Program-made: the position numbers and the translations under genes
Shown here: positions 45,427 to 53,200 of the stretch, piece after piece
Layout: the number at the start of each line of letters is the position of its first letter
How positions within the stretch are numbered: the first letter of the stretch is position 1
From: an uncultured Tenacibaculum sp.
Lineage (GTDB): Bacteria; Bacteroidota; Bacteroidia; Flavobacteriales; Flavobacteriaceae
Assembly: GCF_947494125.1 (NCBI RefSeq)
Contig: NZ_CANLTU010000010.1
Coordinates: 1-64,000, forward strand
DNA length: 64,000 bases
Direction: 5' to 3'
The notes under the pieces: generated by a model
The model's database searches: none
What the model saw: the letters and a program-made list of their open reading frames with translations, nothing else
What the model was told of the DNA's origin: nothing

Positions 45427-45828
45427 ATGAAAAAAATTATTCTTTCTAGCTTACTTATTTTCTTATTTACAAGTAACATTCAGGCTCAAAAAATAAAAGA
45501 TCAATCAAAAATAATTGATAAGCAATTAGAAAAAGTTCAAAAAAAATTAAAAATAGACAATATTCAACTTCTAATGATTAAAGAAGTTGTGCTAAAATAT
45601 AGTCAAGAAAAAATAGCTTTACTAAATCGGAAAATACCAGACGGAGAGAAAAGAATTCAATTCAAAGAAATTAACTTAAAACAAGAAAAAGAATTAAGTC
45701 AATTTTTAAATGAAAAACAATTGATCGAATTCAAAAAAATTATGGAAAAACAGCAAAAAAAGATTCGAAACCGCAGATCGGGAAGAAGAAGAAACAGCAA
45801 TAGAAGAGGGCGTCGAAACTCATTTTAA
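45427..45828 (+). CDS. Small secreted protein with basic tail, unknown function
   Basis: The 133-residue protein has a signal peptide (MKKIILSSLLIFLFTSNIQAQ) and a helical, Lys/Glu-rich body with a CpxP-like or coiled-coil look (KIIDKQLEKVQKKLKIDNIQ, NLKQEKELSQFLNEKQLI). It ends in a strongly arginine-rich tail (RNRRSGRRRNSNRRGRRNSF). I do not recognise a named family. It follows an outer-membrane receptor that also ends in a basic/Gly-rich tail, so the pair may act together in the periplasm; that link is inference. A terminator separates the two, so they are not strictly one transcript. Confidence 0.72.
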   Translation: MKKIILSSLLIFLFTSNIQAQKIKDQSKIIDKQLEKVQKKLKIDNIQLLMIKEVVLKYSQEKIALLNRKIPDGEKRIQFKEINLKQEKELSQFLNEKQLIEFKKIMEKQQKKIRNRRSGRRRNSNRRGRRNSF

Positions 45829-45832
45829 AACA

Positions 45833-45862
45833 AAAAGGCTCGCAAAATGCGAGCCTTTTATT
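45833..45862. terminator. Bidirectional terminator between two small genes
   Basis: The hairpin AAAGGCTCGCA-AAA-TGCGAGCCTTT lies between a rightward and a leftward small gene, with A residues before and Ts after. Confidence 0.88.
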
Positions 45863-45878
45863 ATATCTTATCAAAAGC

Positions 45879-46052
45879 TTACTTACCTTCAGCAGCTTTT
45901 TTTGCTTCTCTCTTTAACTTTATATTTTCCCAAATAGTTCCACCTATCCAGTAAGGAACTACAAATGTTAACAAGAAAATTAACAACCAAAATCCAGTTG
46001 TAAAAATAAACATGAATAATACTAATCCTGAAAATTCTGAAAAATCTAACAT
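45879..46052 (-). CDS. 57-residue single-pass membrane protein
   Basis: A short frame starts at ATG 46052 and reads MLDFSEFSGLVLFMFIFTTG, then FWLLIFLLTFVVPYWIGGTI and WENIKLKREAKKAAEGK. It has one or two hydrophobic stretches (about residues 8-38) and a basic/charged tail, a normal layout for small membrane proteins. The overlapping longer frame on this strand, in another phase, has no such pattern and is a shadow. The gene lies upstream of fumC in the opposite direction and downstream of a terminator. Function unknown. Confidence 0.75.
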   Translation of the reverse strand: MLDFSEFSGLVLFMFIFTTGFWLLIFLLTFVVPYWIGGTIWENIKLKREAKKAAEGK

Positions 46053-46153
46053 TTGTTCCTATTAATAATTTGTTACGCGACAAAATTAAAACTATTTTTC
46101 TTTTCAACCAATAAAATCTGATAAAAATCATAACTAAAAACTATAAGAATTTG

Positions 46154-46161
46154 TAATTTTG
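46154..46161 (+). promoter_or_regulatory. Possible -7 box (TAATTTTG) for fumC
   Basis: TAATTTTG lies 37 bp before the fumC start. No TTG box is seen at the usual spacing. Confidence 0.4.
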
Positions 46162-46198
46162 GATTTCGTTAATTTATAGCCTTTTAAATCATTTTAAA

Positions 46199-47599
46199 AT
46201 GACAAAATACAGAATCGAAAAAGATACGATGGGACAAGTAGAAGTTCCTGCTGATAAATATTGGGGAGCACAAACAGAACGTTCTCGTAATAACTTTAAA
46301 ATTGGTCCTGTTGGATCTATGCCTTTAGAAGTAGTTTACGGATTTGCTTATCTTAAAAAAGCTGCAGCTTATACAAATGCTGAATTAGGTGTTTTAGCTG
46401 AAGAAAAACGTGATTTAATTGCGCAAGTTTGTGATGAAATTTTAGCAGGTAAACACGATGACCAATTTCCTTTAGTTATTTGGCAAACAGGTTCTGGAAC
46501 ACAATCTAACATGAACTGTAATGAAGTAATTGCTAACAGAGCACACGAAATTGCAGGAAAAGTAATTGGAGAAGGTGAAAAAACAATTCAACCAAATGAT
46601 GATGTAAATAAATCACAATCATCAAACGACACCTTCCCTACTGGAATGCATATTGCTGCTTATAAAAAAATTATAGAAACAACGATTCCAGGTGTTGAAC
46701 AATTACGTGATACGTTACAAGCAAAATCTGAAGCATTTAAAGATGTTGTAAAAATTGGCCGTACACACTTAATGGATGCAACTCCATTAACCCTAGGACA
46801 AGAATTTTCTGGTTATGTAGCTCAATTAAACTTTGGTTTAAAAGCATTAAATAATTCTTTAGAACACTTATCGCAATTAGCTTTAGGTGGAACCGCTGTA
46901 GGAACTGGATTAAACACTCCTGCTGGATACGATGTATTAGTTGCTAAATATATTGCTGAGTTTACAGGATTACCATTTATAACTGCAGAAAATAAATTTG
47001 AAGCTTTAGCTGCGCACGATGCGTTAGTTGAAACGCATGGAGCGTTAAAACAATTAGCTGTTTCTTTAAATAAAATTGCCAACGATATTCGTTTAATGGC
47101 ATCTGGACCTAGATCTGGAATTGGTGAATTAATTATTCCTGCTAATGAACCAGGTTCATCTATTATGCCAGGAAAAGTAAATCCAACACAAGCTGAAGCT
47201 ATTACTATGGTTTGTGCACAGGTTATGGGTAACGATGTTGCTGTTACTGTTGGTGGTACTCAAGGTCATTACGAATTAAATGTCTTTAAACCAATGATGG
47301 CTGCAAACGTATTACAATCTGCTCAATTAATTGGAGATGCTTGTGTGTCTTTTGATGTAAATTGTGCTGCTGGTATTGAGCCTAATCACGGAAGAATTAC
47401 TGAGTTAGTAAATAACTCATTAATGTTAGTTACTGCTTTAAATACTAAAATAGGGTATTATAAAGCTGCTGAAATTGCAAACACAGCTCACGAAAACGGA
47501 ACTACTTTAAAAGAAGAAGCGGTACGTTTAGGCTATGTAACTCCAGAACAATATGACGAATGGGTTAAACCAGAAAACATGACTGGAAGTTTAAAATAA
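46199..47599 (+). CDS. fumC: Fumarate hydratase, class II
   Basis: The 466-residue enzyme interconverts fumarate and malate in the TCA cycle. It starts with [20 protein letters not shown], has the substrate-binding [18 protein letters not shown] region near residue 100 and [17 protein letters not shown] near 140, and carries the fumarase/aspartase signature [15 protein letters not shown] near residue 320. Length is typical (about 460). It has its own terminator, and a guanine deaminase gene follows in the same direction. Confidence 0.97.
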   Translation: MTKYRIEKDTMGQVEVPADKYWGAQTERSRNNFKIGPVGSMPLEVVYGFAYLKKAAAYTNAELGVLAEEKRDLIAQVCDEILAGKHDDQFPLVIWQTGSGTQSNMNCNEVIANRAHEIAGKVIGEGEKTIQPNDDVNKSQSSNDTFPTGMHIAAYKKIIETTIPGVEQLRDTLQAKSEAFKDVVKIGRTHLMDATPLTLGQEFSGYVAQLNFGLKALNNSLEHLSQLALGGTAVGTGLNTPAGYDVLVAKYIAEFTGLPFITAENKFEALAAHDALVETHGALKQLAVSLNKIANDIRLMASGPRSGIGELIIPANEPGSSIMPGKVNPTQAEAITMVCAQVMGNDVAVTVGGTQGHYELNVFKPMMAANVLQSAQLIGDACVSFDVNCAAGIEPNHGRITELVNNSLMLVTALNTKIGYYKAAEIANTAHENGTTLKEEAVRLGYVTPEQYDEWVKPENMTGSLK

Positions 47600-47620
47600 A
47601 AATCTTAATTTTGTACAATA

Positions 47621-47653
47621 TAAAAGCTGCACAAAACATGCAGCTTTTTTTTA
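47621..47653 (+). terminator. Terminator after fumC
   Basis: The hairpin AAAAGCTGCA-N7-TGCAGCTTTT is followed by eight Ts. Confidence 0.88.
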
Positions 47654-47682
47654 GCGAAAAAAATTAATCATATTAAAAGATA

Positions 47683-48162
47683 ATGAAGATGAACAAACAC
47701 GAAGAATATATGAGTGAAGCTGTAAAAGCAGCTTTAAAAGGAATGAGCAATAACGAAGGTGGACCTTTTGGTTGTATCGTTGTTAAAGATGGTGAAATTG
47801 TTGGACGAGGAAACAACAAAGTTACTTCTACGAACGATCCTACAGCACATGCTGAAGTTACTGCTATTAGAGATGCCTGTAAAAATTTAGGGTCTTTCCA
47901 ATTAGATGGATGTATTGTATATACTTCTTGCGAACCTTGCCCTATGTGTTTAGGTGCTATTTACTGGGCTAGACCTGATAAAGTATATTATGGAAGCAAC
48001 CAAGTAGATGCTGCTAATATTGGTTTTGATGATGAATTTATCTACAAAGAAATTCCACTACCTTATGAAAAAAGAAGTATCCCTTTTGAACAAGTTGGAC
48101 GTGAGATTGCTTTAGAACCTTTTGAAAAATGGACTGAAAAGCAAGACAAAATAGAATATTAA
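47683..48162 (+). CDS. guaD: Guanine deaminase (CDA-fold, GuaD-like)
   Basis: The 159-residue protein is a zinc-dependent deaminase of the cytidine-deaminase fold. Zinc and catalytic residues are visible: HAE (H56, E58) and CEPCPMC (C86 and C89). The whole sequence, including NDPTAHAEVTAIRDACKNLG, YTSCEPCPMCLGAIYWARP and GFDDEFIYKEI, resembles Bacillus subtilis GuaD, which converts guanine to xanthine in purine salvage. It is less like the tRNA-adenosine deaminase TadA, with which it is easily confused. Start could also be the ATG two codons later. Confidence 0.88.
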   Translation: MKMNKHEEYMSEAVKAALKGMSNNEGGPFGCIVVKDGEIVGRGNNKVTSTNDPTAHAEVTAIRDACKNLGSFQLDGCIVYTSCEPCPMCLGAIYWARPDKVYYGSNQVDAANIGFDDEFIYKEIPLPYEKRSIPFEQVGREIALEPFEKWTEKQDKIEY

Positions 48163-48164
48163 AT

Positions 48165-48199
48165 AAAAAAACCTTGTATTAATAATACAAGGTTTTTTT
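48165..48199. terminator. Bidirectional terminator between guaD and the CxxCH lipoprotein
   Basis: The hairpin AACCTTGTATT-AATA-ATACAAGGTT has A and T tracts on its two sides and lies between converging genes. Confidence 0.85.
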
Positions 48200-48215
48200 A
48201 TTCCAATCAATTAAA

Positions 48216-49727
48216 CTATTCTAATTGAAATCTTATAAACTCCTCTACTTCTTGTTTCGCTTTCATTGCCTCAACTTCATCAAACGTCTTTCCTTCTGCT
48301 CGTTTTATGTAAGCGTCAAAAATATGGCTCATATAAATAGGTGAACTATTATTTGTATAACTTACTGCATTATGACAACTAAAACAATTTGCTAAGTTCC
48401 CTACATTTACCTCCGATAATTCATCCTTAAATGTTTGTGTAAATGTTTCCATTGTAACATTCGCGCAATTTAAAGAACCTCTAGCAAAGCCTCCTGGATA
48501 CGCATTAGCCACTTCTCCTCTTAATCCTACAAGTATTTGAGCTTGTTGTTCTGATGAAAAGCCATCAGTATCTATCCAAATAGAGCCATTATAAAAATAG
48601 TTTTTCCATGGTCCTTCTTCTTTCTCTAAATTCTTTTTTACACAAGCATTTATATCTCTAATATTGTTAAAGTTTATTGGCTCTTCTTGACTTGTATTTT
48701 TCATGAAACCTCCAGTACTATCTCTAGGCACACCGTATTCAAATAAATCAAAAGCTTTGCTTTTTAATACAGGTTGTTGTGTTTTTGAATCCCAAGTAAT
48801 ACCAGTTATTCCTGATGTCTCTCCTTTTTCAAACAATAACTTTTCTGTTAATGAGCTCGCTTTATCCTCTCCTCTATCGTAGTTTGGAGCCATATCTGAA
48901 TGCTCAAAAGTTGCCCAAATAAATTCTGGGTGATTCTCTACTACGCCAACAACATGCATTCCTAACAAGGCTACTTCTGTATTTACATAATCCGTTCCAT
49001 TTTCACTAATGGCTGCTACTGTTGTATAATAATTATCTAATTCATTTTCTGGTATGGCTGATTTAGCAACCCAAGAAACTTTTAACTCTAAAGAGCCAAC
49101 TGGAAAAGAAGACAAGTTATTTTTAGACAACGTTCCATTTAAAATAGAATCTTTAAACTTTGTAGCTGCCTCTTTAAATATTGGACTCACATGAATAGAA
49201 TAATATACAGTTTCTGCTTTATTATTCTTTTTATTATATGCTGGATTTGTTTTTAAAATAGCTCCTGGTCCTGCTTGTTTAGTATCAGTTAAAACCACTG
49301 CAACTCCTTTTGTTAACGGAACACTTTCTAAATGAGACGTTACCTGATGCATCTTCTCTGGATTTAAAAATAAAGGTAATTTTCTTGTTATTATAATTGG
49401 GGTTGGTTCTCCTCTTGTTATAATAGGAATCAACTCTACCTCAACCGTTGGTTTTGTAAGCCACAAGAATTTTTGCCATGACCACTGGTGAAAAATTGCA
49501 TTGGTAGTACTAGGCACATCAAAAGGGCTACCTTTTCCTTCTTCTGGTGCTGGTGTTTGTATATGAGGAAACCAGTCGCTCATACACAAACTTTCTGTTA
49601 CCTTTTTATTATAGGCTACTTTTTCTTTTACCTTGTTTAATGTTTCTTCTTTCTTCTTACAAGAAGTAAAAATAATAGCGCTCAATATAAGTACTGCTAT
49701 TAAATTTTGTTTTAATAATAATTTCAT
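48216..49727 (-). CDS. Lipoprotein with a single CxxCH heme-binding motif
   Basis: The 503-residue protein begins with a lipoprotein signal (LIAVLILSAIIFTSCKKKEE). No domain is recognised over the first ~440 residues, which contain many Trp and Gly residues and motifs such as WSWQKFLWLTKPT. Near the C-terminus it carries CFSCH (C448, C451, H452), a covalent heme attachment motif. It may therefore be a monoheme envelope protein, perhaps an electron carrier or a cytochrome-associated catalyst. No redox neighbour is nearby, so substrate and partner are unknown. The long N-terminal domain may be a new family. Confidence 0.75.
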   Translation of the reverse strand: MKLLLKQNLIAVLILSAIIFTSCKKKEETLNKVKEKVAYNKKVTESLCMSDWFPHIQTPAPEEGKGSPFDVPSTTNAIFHQWSWQKFLWLTKPTVEVELIPIITRGEPTPIIITRKLPLFLNPEKMHQVTSHLESVPLTKGVAVVLTDTKQAGPGAILKTNPAYNKKNNKAETVYYSIHVSPIFKEAATKFKDSILNGTLSKNNLSSFPVGSLELKVSWVAKSAIPENELDNYYTTVAAISENGTDYVNTEVALLGMHVVGVVENHPEFIWATFEHSDMAPNYDRGEDKASSLTEKLLFEKGETSGITGITWDSKTQQPVLKSKAFDLFEYGVPRDSTGGFMKNTSQEEPINFNNIRDINACVKKNLEKEEGPWKNYFYNGSIWIDTDGFSSEQQAQILVGLRGEVANAYPGGFARGSLNCANVTMETFTQTFKDELSEVNVGNLANCFSCHNAVSYTNNSSPIYMSHIFDAYIKRAEGKTFDEVEAMKAKQEVEEFIRFQLE

Positions 49728-49873
49728 AATTGGTTAGTTTTTGATATTGACTAACAAATTATAGAATTTCAACATATTTTCTTAAAAAAATGTCATGAAA
49801 GGCTAATTTTACGTTGTGAAAAAAGAAAAATTAGTATTAAGGAAAAAATTAATTTTAAATATAAGTAACAGCA

Positions 49874-49908
49874 TAAAAAAGCCAGTAGTATTTAACTGGC
49901 TTTTTTTA
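49874..49908 (-). terminator. Terminator after lgt
   Basis: The hairpin AAAGCCAGT-N8-ACTGGCTTT has a T tract on the minus strand, right after the lgt stop. Confidence 0.85.
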
Positions 49909-49912
49909 TTAT

Positions 49913-50773
49913 TTATTCAACGGCTTTTGTTGTTTTTCTAAACATTAACCAGAATCCAATTAATACTAACGGTATACTTAATACCTGCCCTGTATTTAAT
50001 GAATTGAATACCCAATCTTCTCTTTCTGCTACTTGGGCTTTCTTTAAAAACTCTATAAAGAATCTTAACGACCATAATACTACCAGAAACAAACCAAATA
50101 AAAATCCTGATTGATTCTTTTTGTCTGTTTTCCAATAAAAATACCAAAGCGCAAAAAACAATGCTAAATAACTAAATGCTTCGTATAATTGTGTTGGATG
50201 GCATGGAACCGTTTCTCCTGCTCTTTTAAAAATTACTCCAAAGCTACTTCCTGTTGGTTTTCCATAAATTTCTGAATTAAAGAAATTTCCTAATCGGATA
50301 AAGAAACCAGATAAAGCAACCATAATCCCTAATCTATCTAAAATAAACAACCAAGGTTTATGTAAATGTTTTTTAGCATAAAAATACATTGCTATTGGAA
50401 TACCTATTGCTGCTCCATGACTTGCAAACCCCGTAAATCCTGTAAATTTCCATCCTTTAATAAAACCGAATAAAGAATCGTTTGCACTTTCTTTTATTGG
50501 TAAAATTATTTCTAATAAATGATTTTGATAATAATCCCAACTATAAAAGAAAACATCTCCTAAACGCATTCCTATTAACATAGAAATGAACACATACATA
50601 AACAAAGGATCTAGTTTTTCTACTGGAATTTTATCGTTAATGTAAATTTTCTTCATAAAATGAAGTCCTAATACAAATGCTGCTACAAACATTAAACTAT
50701 ACCAACGTATACCGAAACTTCCAATTTTTATGATTTCAGGATCTAAATCCCACACTATAGATAAAAAATTCAT
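49913..50773 (-). CDS. lgt: Prolipoprotein diacylglyceryl transferase
   Basis: The 286-residue inner-membrane enzyme transfers diacylglycerol to the lipobox cysteine of prolipoproteins, the first step of lipoprotein maturation. Several membrane helices and the family motifs are visible: FGIRWYSLMFVAAFVLGL (residues ~20-37), FKGWKFTGFTGFASHGAAIG-like loop (with the conserved H and G), IRLGNFFNSEIYGKPT and the C-terminal GQVLSIPLVLIGFWL. Length fits Gram-negative Lgt. It is downstream of yidD, which is downstream of a GNAT pseudogene and cysS on the same strand. Confidence 0.95.
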   Translation of the reverse strand: MNFLSIVWDLDPEIIKIGSFGIRWYSLMFVAAFVLGLHFMKKIYINDKIPVEKLDPLFMYVFISMLIGMRLGDVFFYSWDYYQNHLLEIILPIKESANDSLFGFIKGWKFTGFTGFASHGAAIGIPIAMYFYAKKHLHKPWLFILDRLGIMVALSGFFIRLGNFFNSEIYGKPTGSSFGVIFKRAGETVPCHPTQLYEAFSYLALFFALWYFYWKTDKKNQSGFLFGLFLVVLWSLRFFIEFLKKAQVAEREDWVFNSLNTGQVLSIPLVLIGFWLMFRKTTKAVE

Positions 50774-50790
50774 TTATTTAATTTTAATTT

Positions 50791-50817
50791 GTCACTACGA
50801 ATATAATGAAGCAATCT
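50791..50817. repeat. Degenerate copy of the dispersed CATTGCGAGG...GAAGCAATCT repeat
   Basis: GTCACTACGA followed by TGAAGCAATCT resembles the 41329-41356 element with several changes; AAGATT on the right could pair with AATCTT. It lies between lgt and yidD. Confidence 0.35.
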
Positions 50818-50850
50818 TTTAAAAATAAGATTACCTTCTCATAATAGTTA

Positions 50851-51087
50851 TTATTTATTCTTCTTTTCTGGCACTGGATCATATCCACTTCCTCCCCATG
50901 GATGGCAACTAAATATTCGTTTTAGAGCCAACCATCCGCCATAAAACAATCCATGCTTTTGTAAAGCTTGTATTGTATAACTAGAACATGTTGGCGAATA
51001 CCTACATGTAGCTGGTGTAAATGGTGAAATTGCGGTTTGATAAAATCGAACCAGTGCTATAAACGGATATGTTAAAATCTTTTTCAA
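50851..51087 (-). CDS. yidD: Membrane protein insertion efficiency factor YidD
   Basis: The 78-residue protein matches YidD: an amphipathic N-terminus ([20 protein letters not shown]), the cysteine-rich core [20 protein letters not shown], and [12 protein letters not shown] near the C-terminus. It helps YidC insert membrane proteins. The start codon is TTG (51087), with no ATG nearby, giving MKKILTYPF by initiator rule. It begins 4 bp after the ancestral stop (51092) of the GNAT pseudogene, so translation may once have been coupled. Confidence 0.92.
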   Translation of the reverse strand: MKKILTYPFIALVRFYQTAISPFTPATCRYSPTCSSYTIQALQKHGLFYGGWLALKRIFSCHPWGGSGYDPVPEKKNK

Positions 51088-51091
51088 GTTA

Positions 51092-51604
51092 TTACCAATT
51101 CTTTTTTAATAATTCATACCGTCCTATCGGTACATTTATCTTTTTTATTATAAAGCTCCTTAATTAGTTTAAAAACTTACTTAACACTTTGTTAGATGGA
51201 ATATTTTCAATCCAAACATCTGCTGTAATTTTCTCAAAATTTAAAACTGAAAAAGAATAGTTAATCATTTCTTTAGTTATTTCTGAAGCATATCCTATAC
51301 CCCAAAAATCTTTTCTAAATCGATATCCTAATTCTCGTTCTTCTTCTTCATTTGTTAAGAAACCTGCTAAACCAATTAATTCATTTTTATTTTTTTCAAA
51401 AACACCTAAAAGACTTATGCTATTTCCTTTTATATTTCCATCAAAAGAAAGTGCAATTTGAAATTTCATTGCTACATTTTCTTCTGAAGGTCTTTCTTGA
51501 GGAATCGCATTTATTATTTCTTCAGCAGTTAATAGCTCTATGAATTCATTTTCATGAATCTTTTCTATGGCTTTAACTGTAAGTCTCTCTGTTTGAAAAA
51601 CCAT
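51092..51604 (-). pseudogene. GNAT (RimJ-like) N-acetyltransferase with compensating frameshifts
   Basis: The open frame from ATG 51604 runs 146 residues (MVFQTERLTVKAIEKI... then ELGYRFRKDFWGIGYASEIT) and stops at 51164, in the middle of the C-terminal fold. After SNKVLSKF the homology continues in the next phase as FKLIKELYNKKDKCTDR, then returns to the first phase as [13 protein letters not shown] at 51092. That ending is typical of the family (a YxLLKxxW tail). This fits a ~4-base deletion near 51170 followed by a ~4-base insertion near 51119. Without correction the acetyl-CoA-binding C-terminus is lost, so the protein is probably inactive. It is cotranscribed with cysS upstream (gap 4 bp). 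Confidence 0.8.
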
Positions 51605-51608
51605 TTTT

Positions 51609-53087
51609 TTAATTAATTGAAAAACTAGTTCCTTCTCTTCCGTCTTTTAATTGAATTCCTAAAGCCAATAACTCATCACGAATCTGATCAGACAATGCCC
51701 AATCTTTATTCTCTCTTGCTTCTTTTCGTAGTTTTATTAATAACTCTACAACTCCATTAACCTTATCTGAACCTCCTTGAGAGACTTCATTCATTAAACC
51801 TAAAACATCAAATACAAAACCATTAATCGTTGTTTTAAATTCTTCTAAATCTTCTGCCGTTAAACTTACTTTTTCTTCTTTTATTTGATTAACTACTTTT
51901 ACTGCTTCAAATAAATGAGAAATTAAAATAGGTGTATTAAAATCATCATTCATGGCTGTATAACAATCATTTTTCCATTTCTGAACATCAAATGTTGAAG
52001 TTTTTCCTGCTTCTATTTTATCTAAGAAATTAACTGCTTCCATTAATTTAGCATGTCCTTTTTCTGAAGCTTCTAAAGCGTCACTTGAAAAATCTAAGAT
52101 ACTTCTATAGTTTGCTTGCATATTAAAAAAGCGAACTACACTTGCTGAAAAGGCCTTACTTAACACTTCGTTTTCTCCTGTAAGTATTTCATTTGGCAAA
52201 ATATAATTCCCCGTTGATTTTGCCATTTTCTGACTATTCAACAGCAACATATTTGTGTGCATCCAATAATTTACTGGTGTTACACCACTACATGTTTGAG
52301 ATTGTGCTATTTCACATTCATGGTGTGGAAACTTTAAATCCATTCCTCCTCCGTGAATATCAAATTTTTCACCCAAATATTTTGTACTCATTACTGAACA
52401 TTCTAGGTGCCAACCTGGAAAGCCATCTGACCATGGCGAAGGCCAACGCATTATATGGCGTTCGTCTGCTTTTTTCCAGAGTGCAAAATCTTGTGGATTT
52501 TTCTTATCCGACTGCCCGTCTAAAGTTCTTGTGTTATGAATTGCATCTTCTATTTTTCTTCCAGAAAGAATTCCATAGTTGCCTGTTTCATTATATTTTA
52601 ATACATCAAAATATACTGATCCATTTACTTCATAAGCTAAACCTTTTTCCATGATTTCTTTAATCATTTCAATTTGTTCAACAATATGTCCAGTAGCTGT
52701 TGGTTCTATACTTGGCGGTAGAAAGTTGTAGTTTTTTAATACATCATGAAAGTCAACTGTGTAACGTTGTACAACTTCCATCGGCTCTATTTGTTCTAAA
52801 CGAGCTCTTTTAGATATTCTATCTTCTCCTGCATCTGCATCATTTTCTAAATGGCCTGCATCGGTAATATTACGCACATAACGTACTTTATATCCTAAAT
52901 GTAATAAATAACGATATACCACATCAAAAAACATAAACGTTCTTACGTTTCCTAAATGGGCATTGCTATATACTGTTGGACCACATACGTACATTCCAAC
53001 ATGTCCGTCATTTACAGGTTTAAAAAGCTCTTTGCTTTTTGATAAAGAATTATATACTTTTAATTGATTTTCTTCGTATAATTTCAT
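51609..53087 (-). CDS. cysS: Cysteinyl-tRNA synthetase
   Basis: The 492-residue class I synthetase charges tRNA-Cys. HIGH-type motif [16 protein letters not shown] (about residues 28-43) with the zinc ligand Cys, [20 protein letters not shown] with another zinc site, and the KMSKS loop as KMAKSTGN near residue 278 are present. The C-terminal DALR-like helical part follows. Length is typical. The GNAT pseudogene follows by 4 bp and yidD/lgt after that, all on the minus strand. Confidence 0.97.
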   Translation of the reverse strand: MKLYEENQLKVYNSLSKSKELFKPVNDGHVGMYVCGPTVYSNAHLGNVRTFMFFDVVYRYLLHLGYKVRYVRNITDAGHLENDADAGEDRISKRARLEQIEPMEVVQRYTVDFHDVLKNYNFLPPSIEPTATGHIVEQIEMIKEIMEKGLAYEVNGSVYFDVLKYNETGNYGILSGRKIEDAIHNTRTLDGQSDKKNPQDFALWKKADERHIMRWPSPWSDGFPGWHLECSVMSTKYLGEKFDIHGGGMDLKFPHHECEIAQSQTCSGVTPVNYWMHTNMLLLNSQKMAKSTGNYILPNEILTGENEVLSKAFSASVVRFFNMQANYRSILDFSSDALEASEKGHAKLMEAVNFLDKIEAGKTSTFDVQKWKNDCYTAMNDDFNTPILISHLFEAVKVVNQIKEEKVSLTAEDLEEFKTTINGFVFDVLGLMNEVSQGGSDKVNGVVELLIKLRKEARENKDWALSDQIRDELLALGIQLKDGREGTSFSIN

Positions 53088-53200
53088 AGAAAAAGTGACT
53101 ATTAATAGATGCTAAAGATAGGCACTTTATAAAGAATAATGAAATAGATTTTGTTAGCAATTTTATAAAATATAAAAGTAATTGTATTTGCTATATATTA

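Noticed and set aside
45889..46131. 80-residue minus-strand frame
   Set aside because: It overlaps the 57-residue membrane protein in another phase and shows no protein-like pattern; the shorter frame is the credible one.
47683..48162. tRNA adenosine deaminase TadA
   Set aside because: Residues around GFDDEFIYKEI and the C-terminus fit GuaD better than TadA.
49814..49912. Short frame starting GTG at 49816 (KKEKLVLRKKLILNIS...) that looks a little like a lanthipeptide leader
   Set aside because: It runs through the lgt terminator hairpin, has no Cys-rich core or Gly-Gly site, and no modification or export genes are near.
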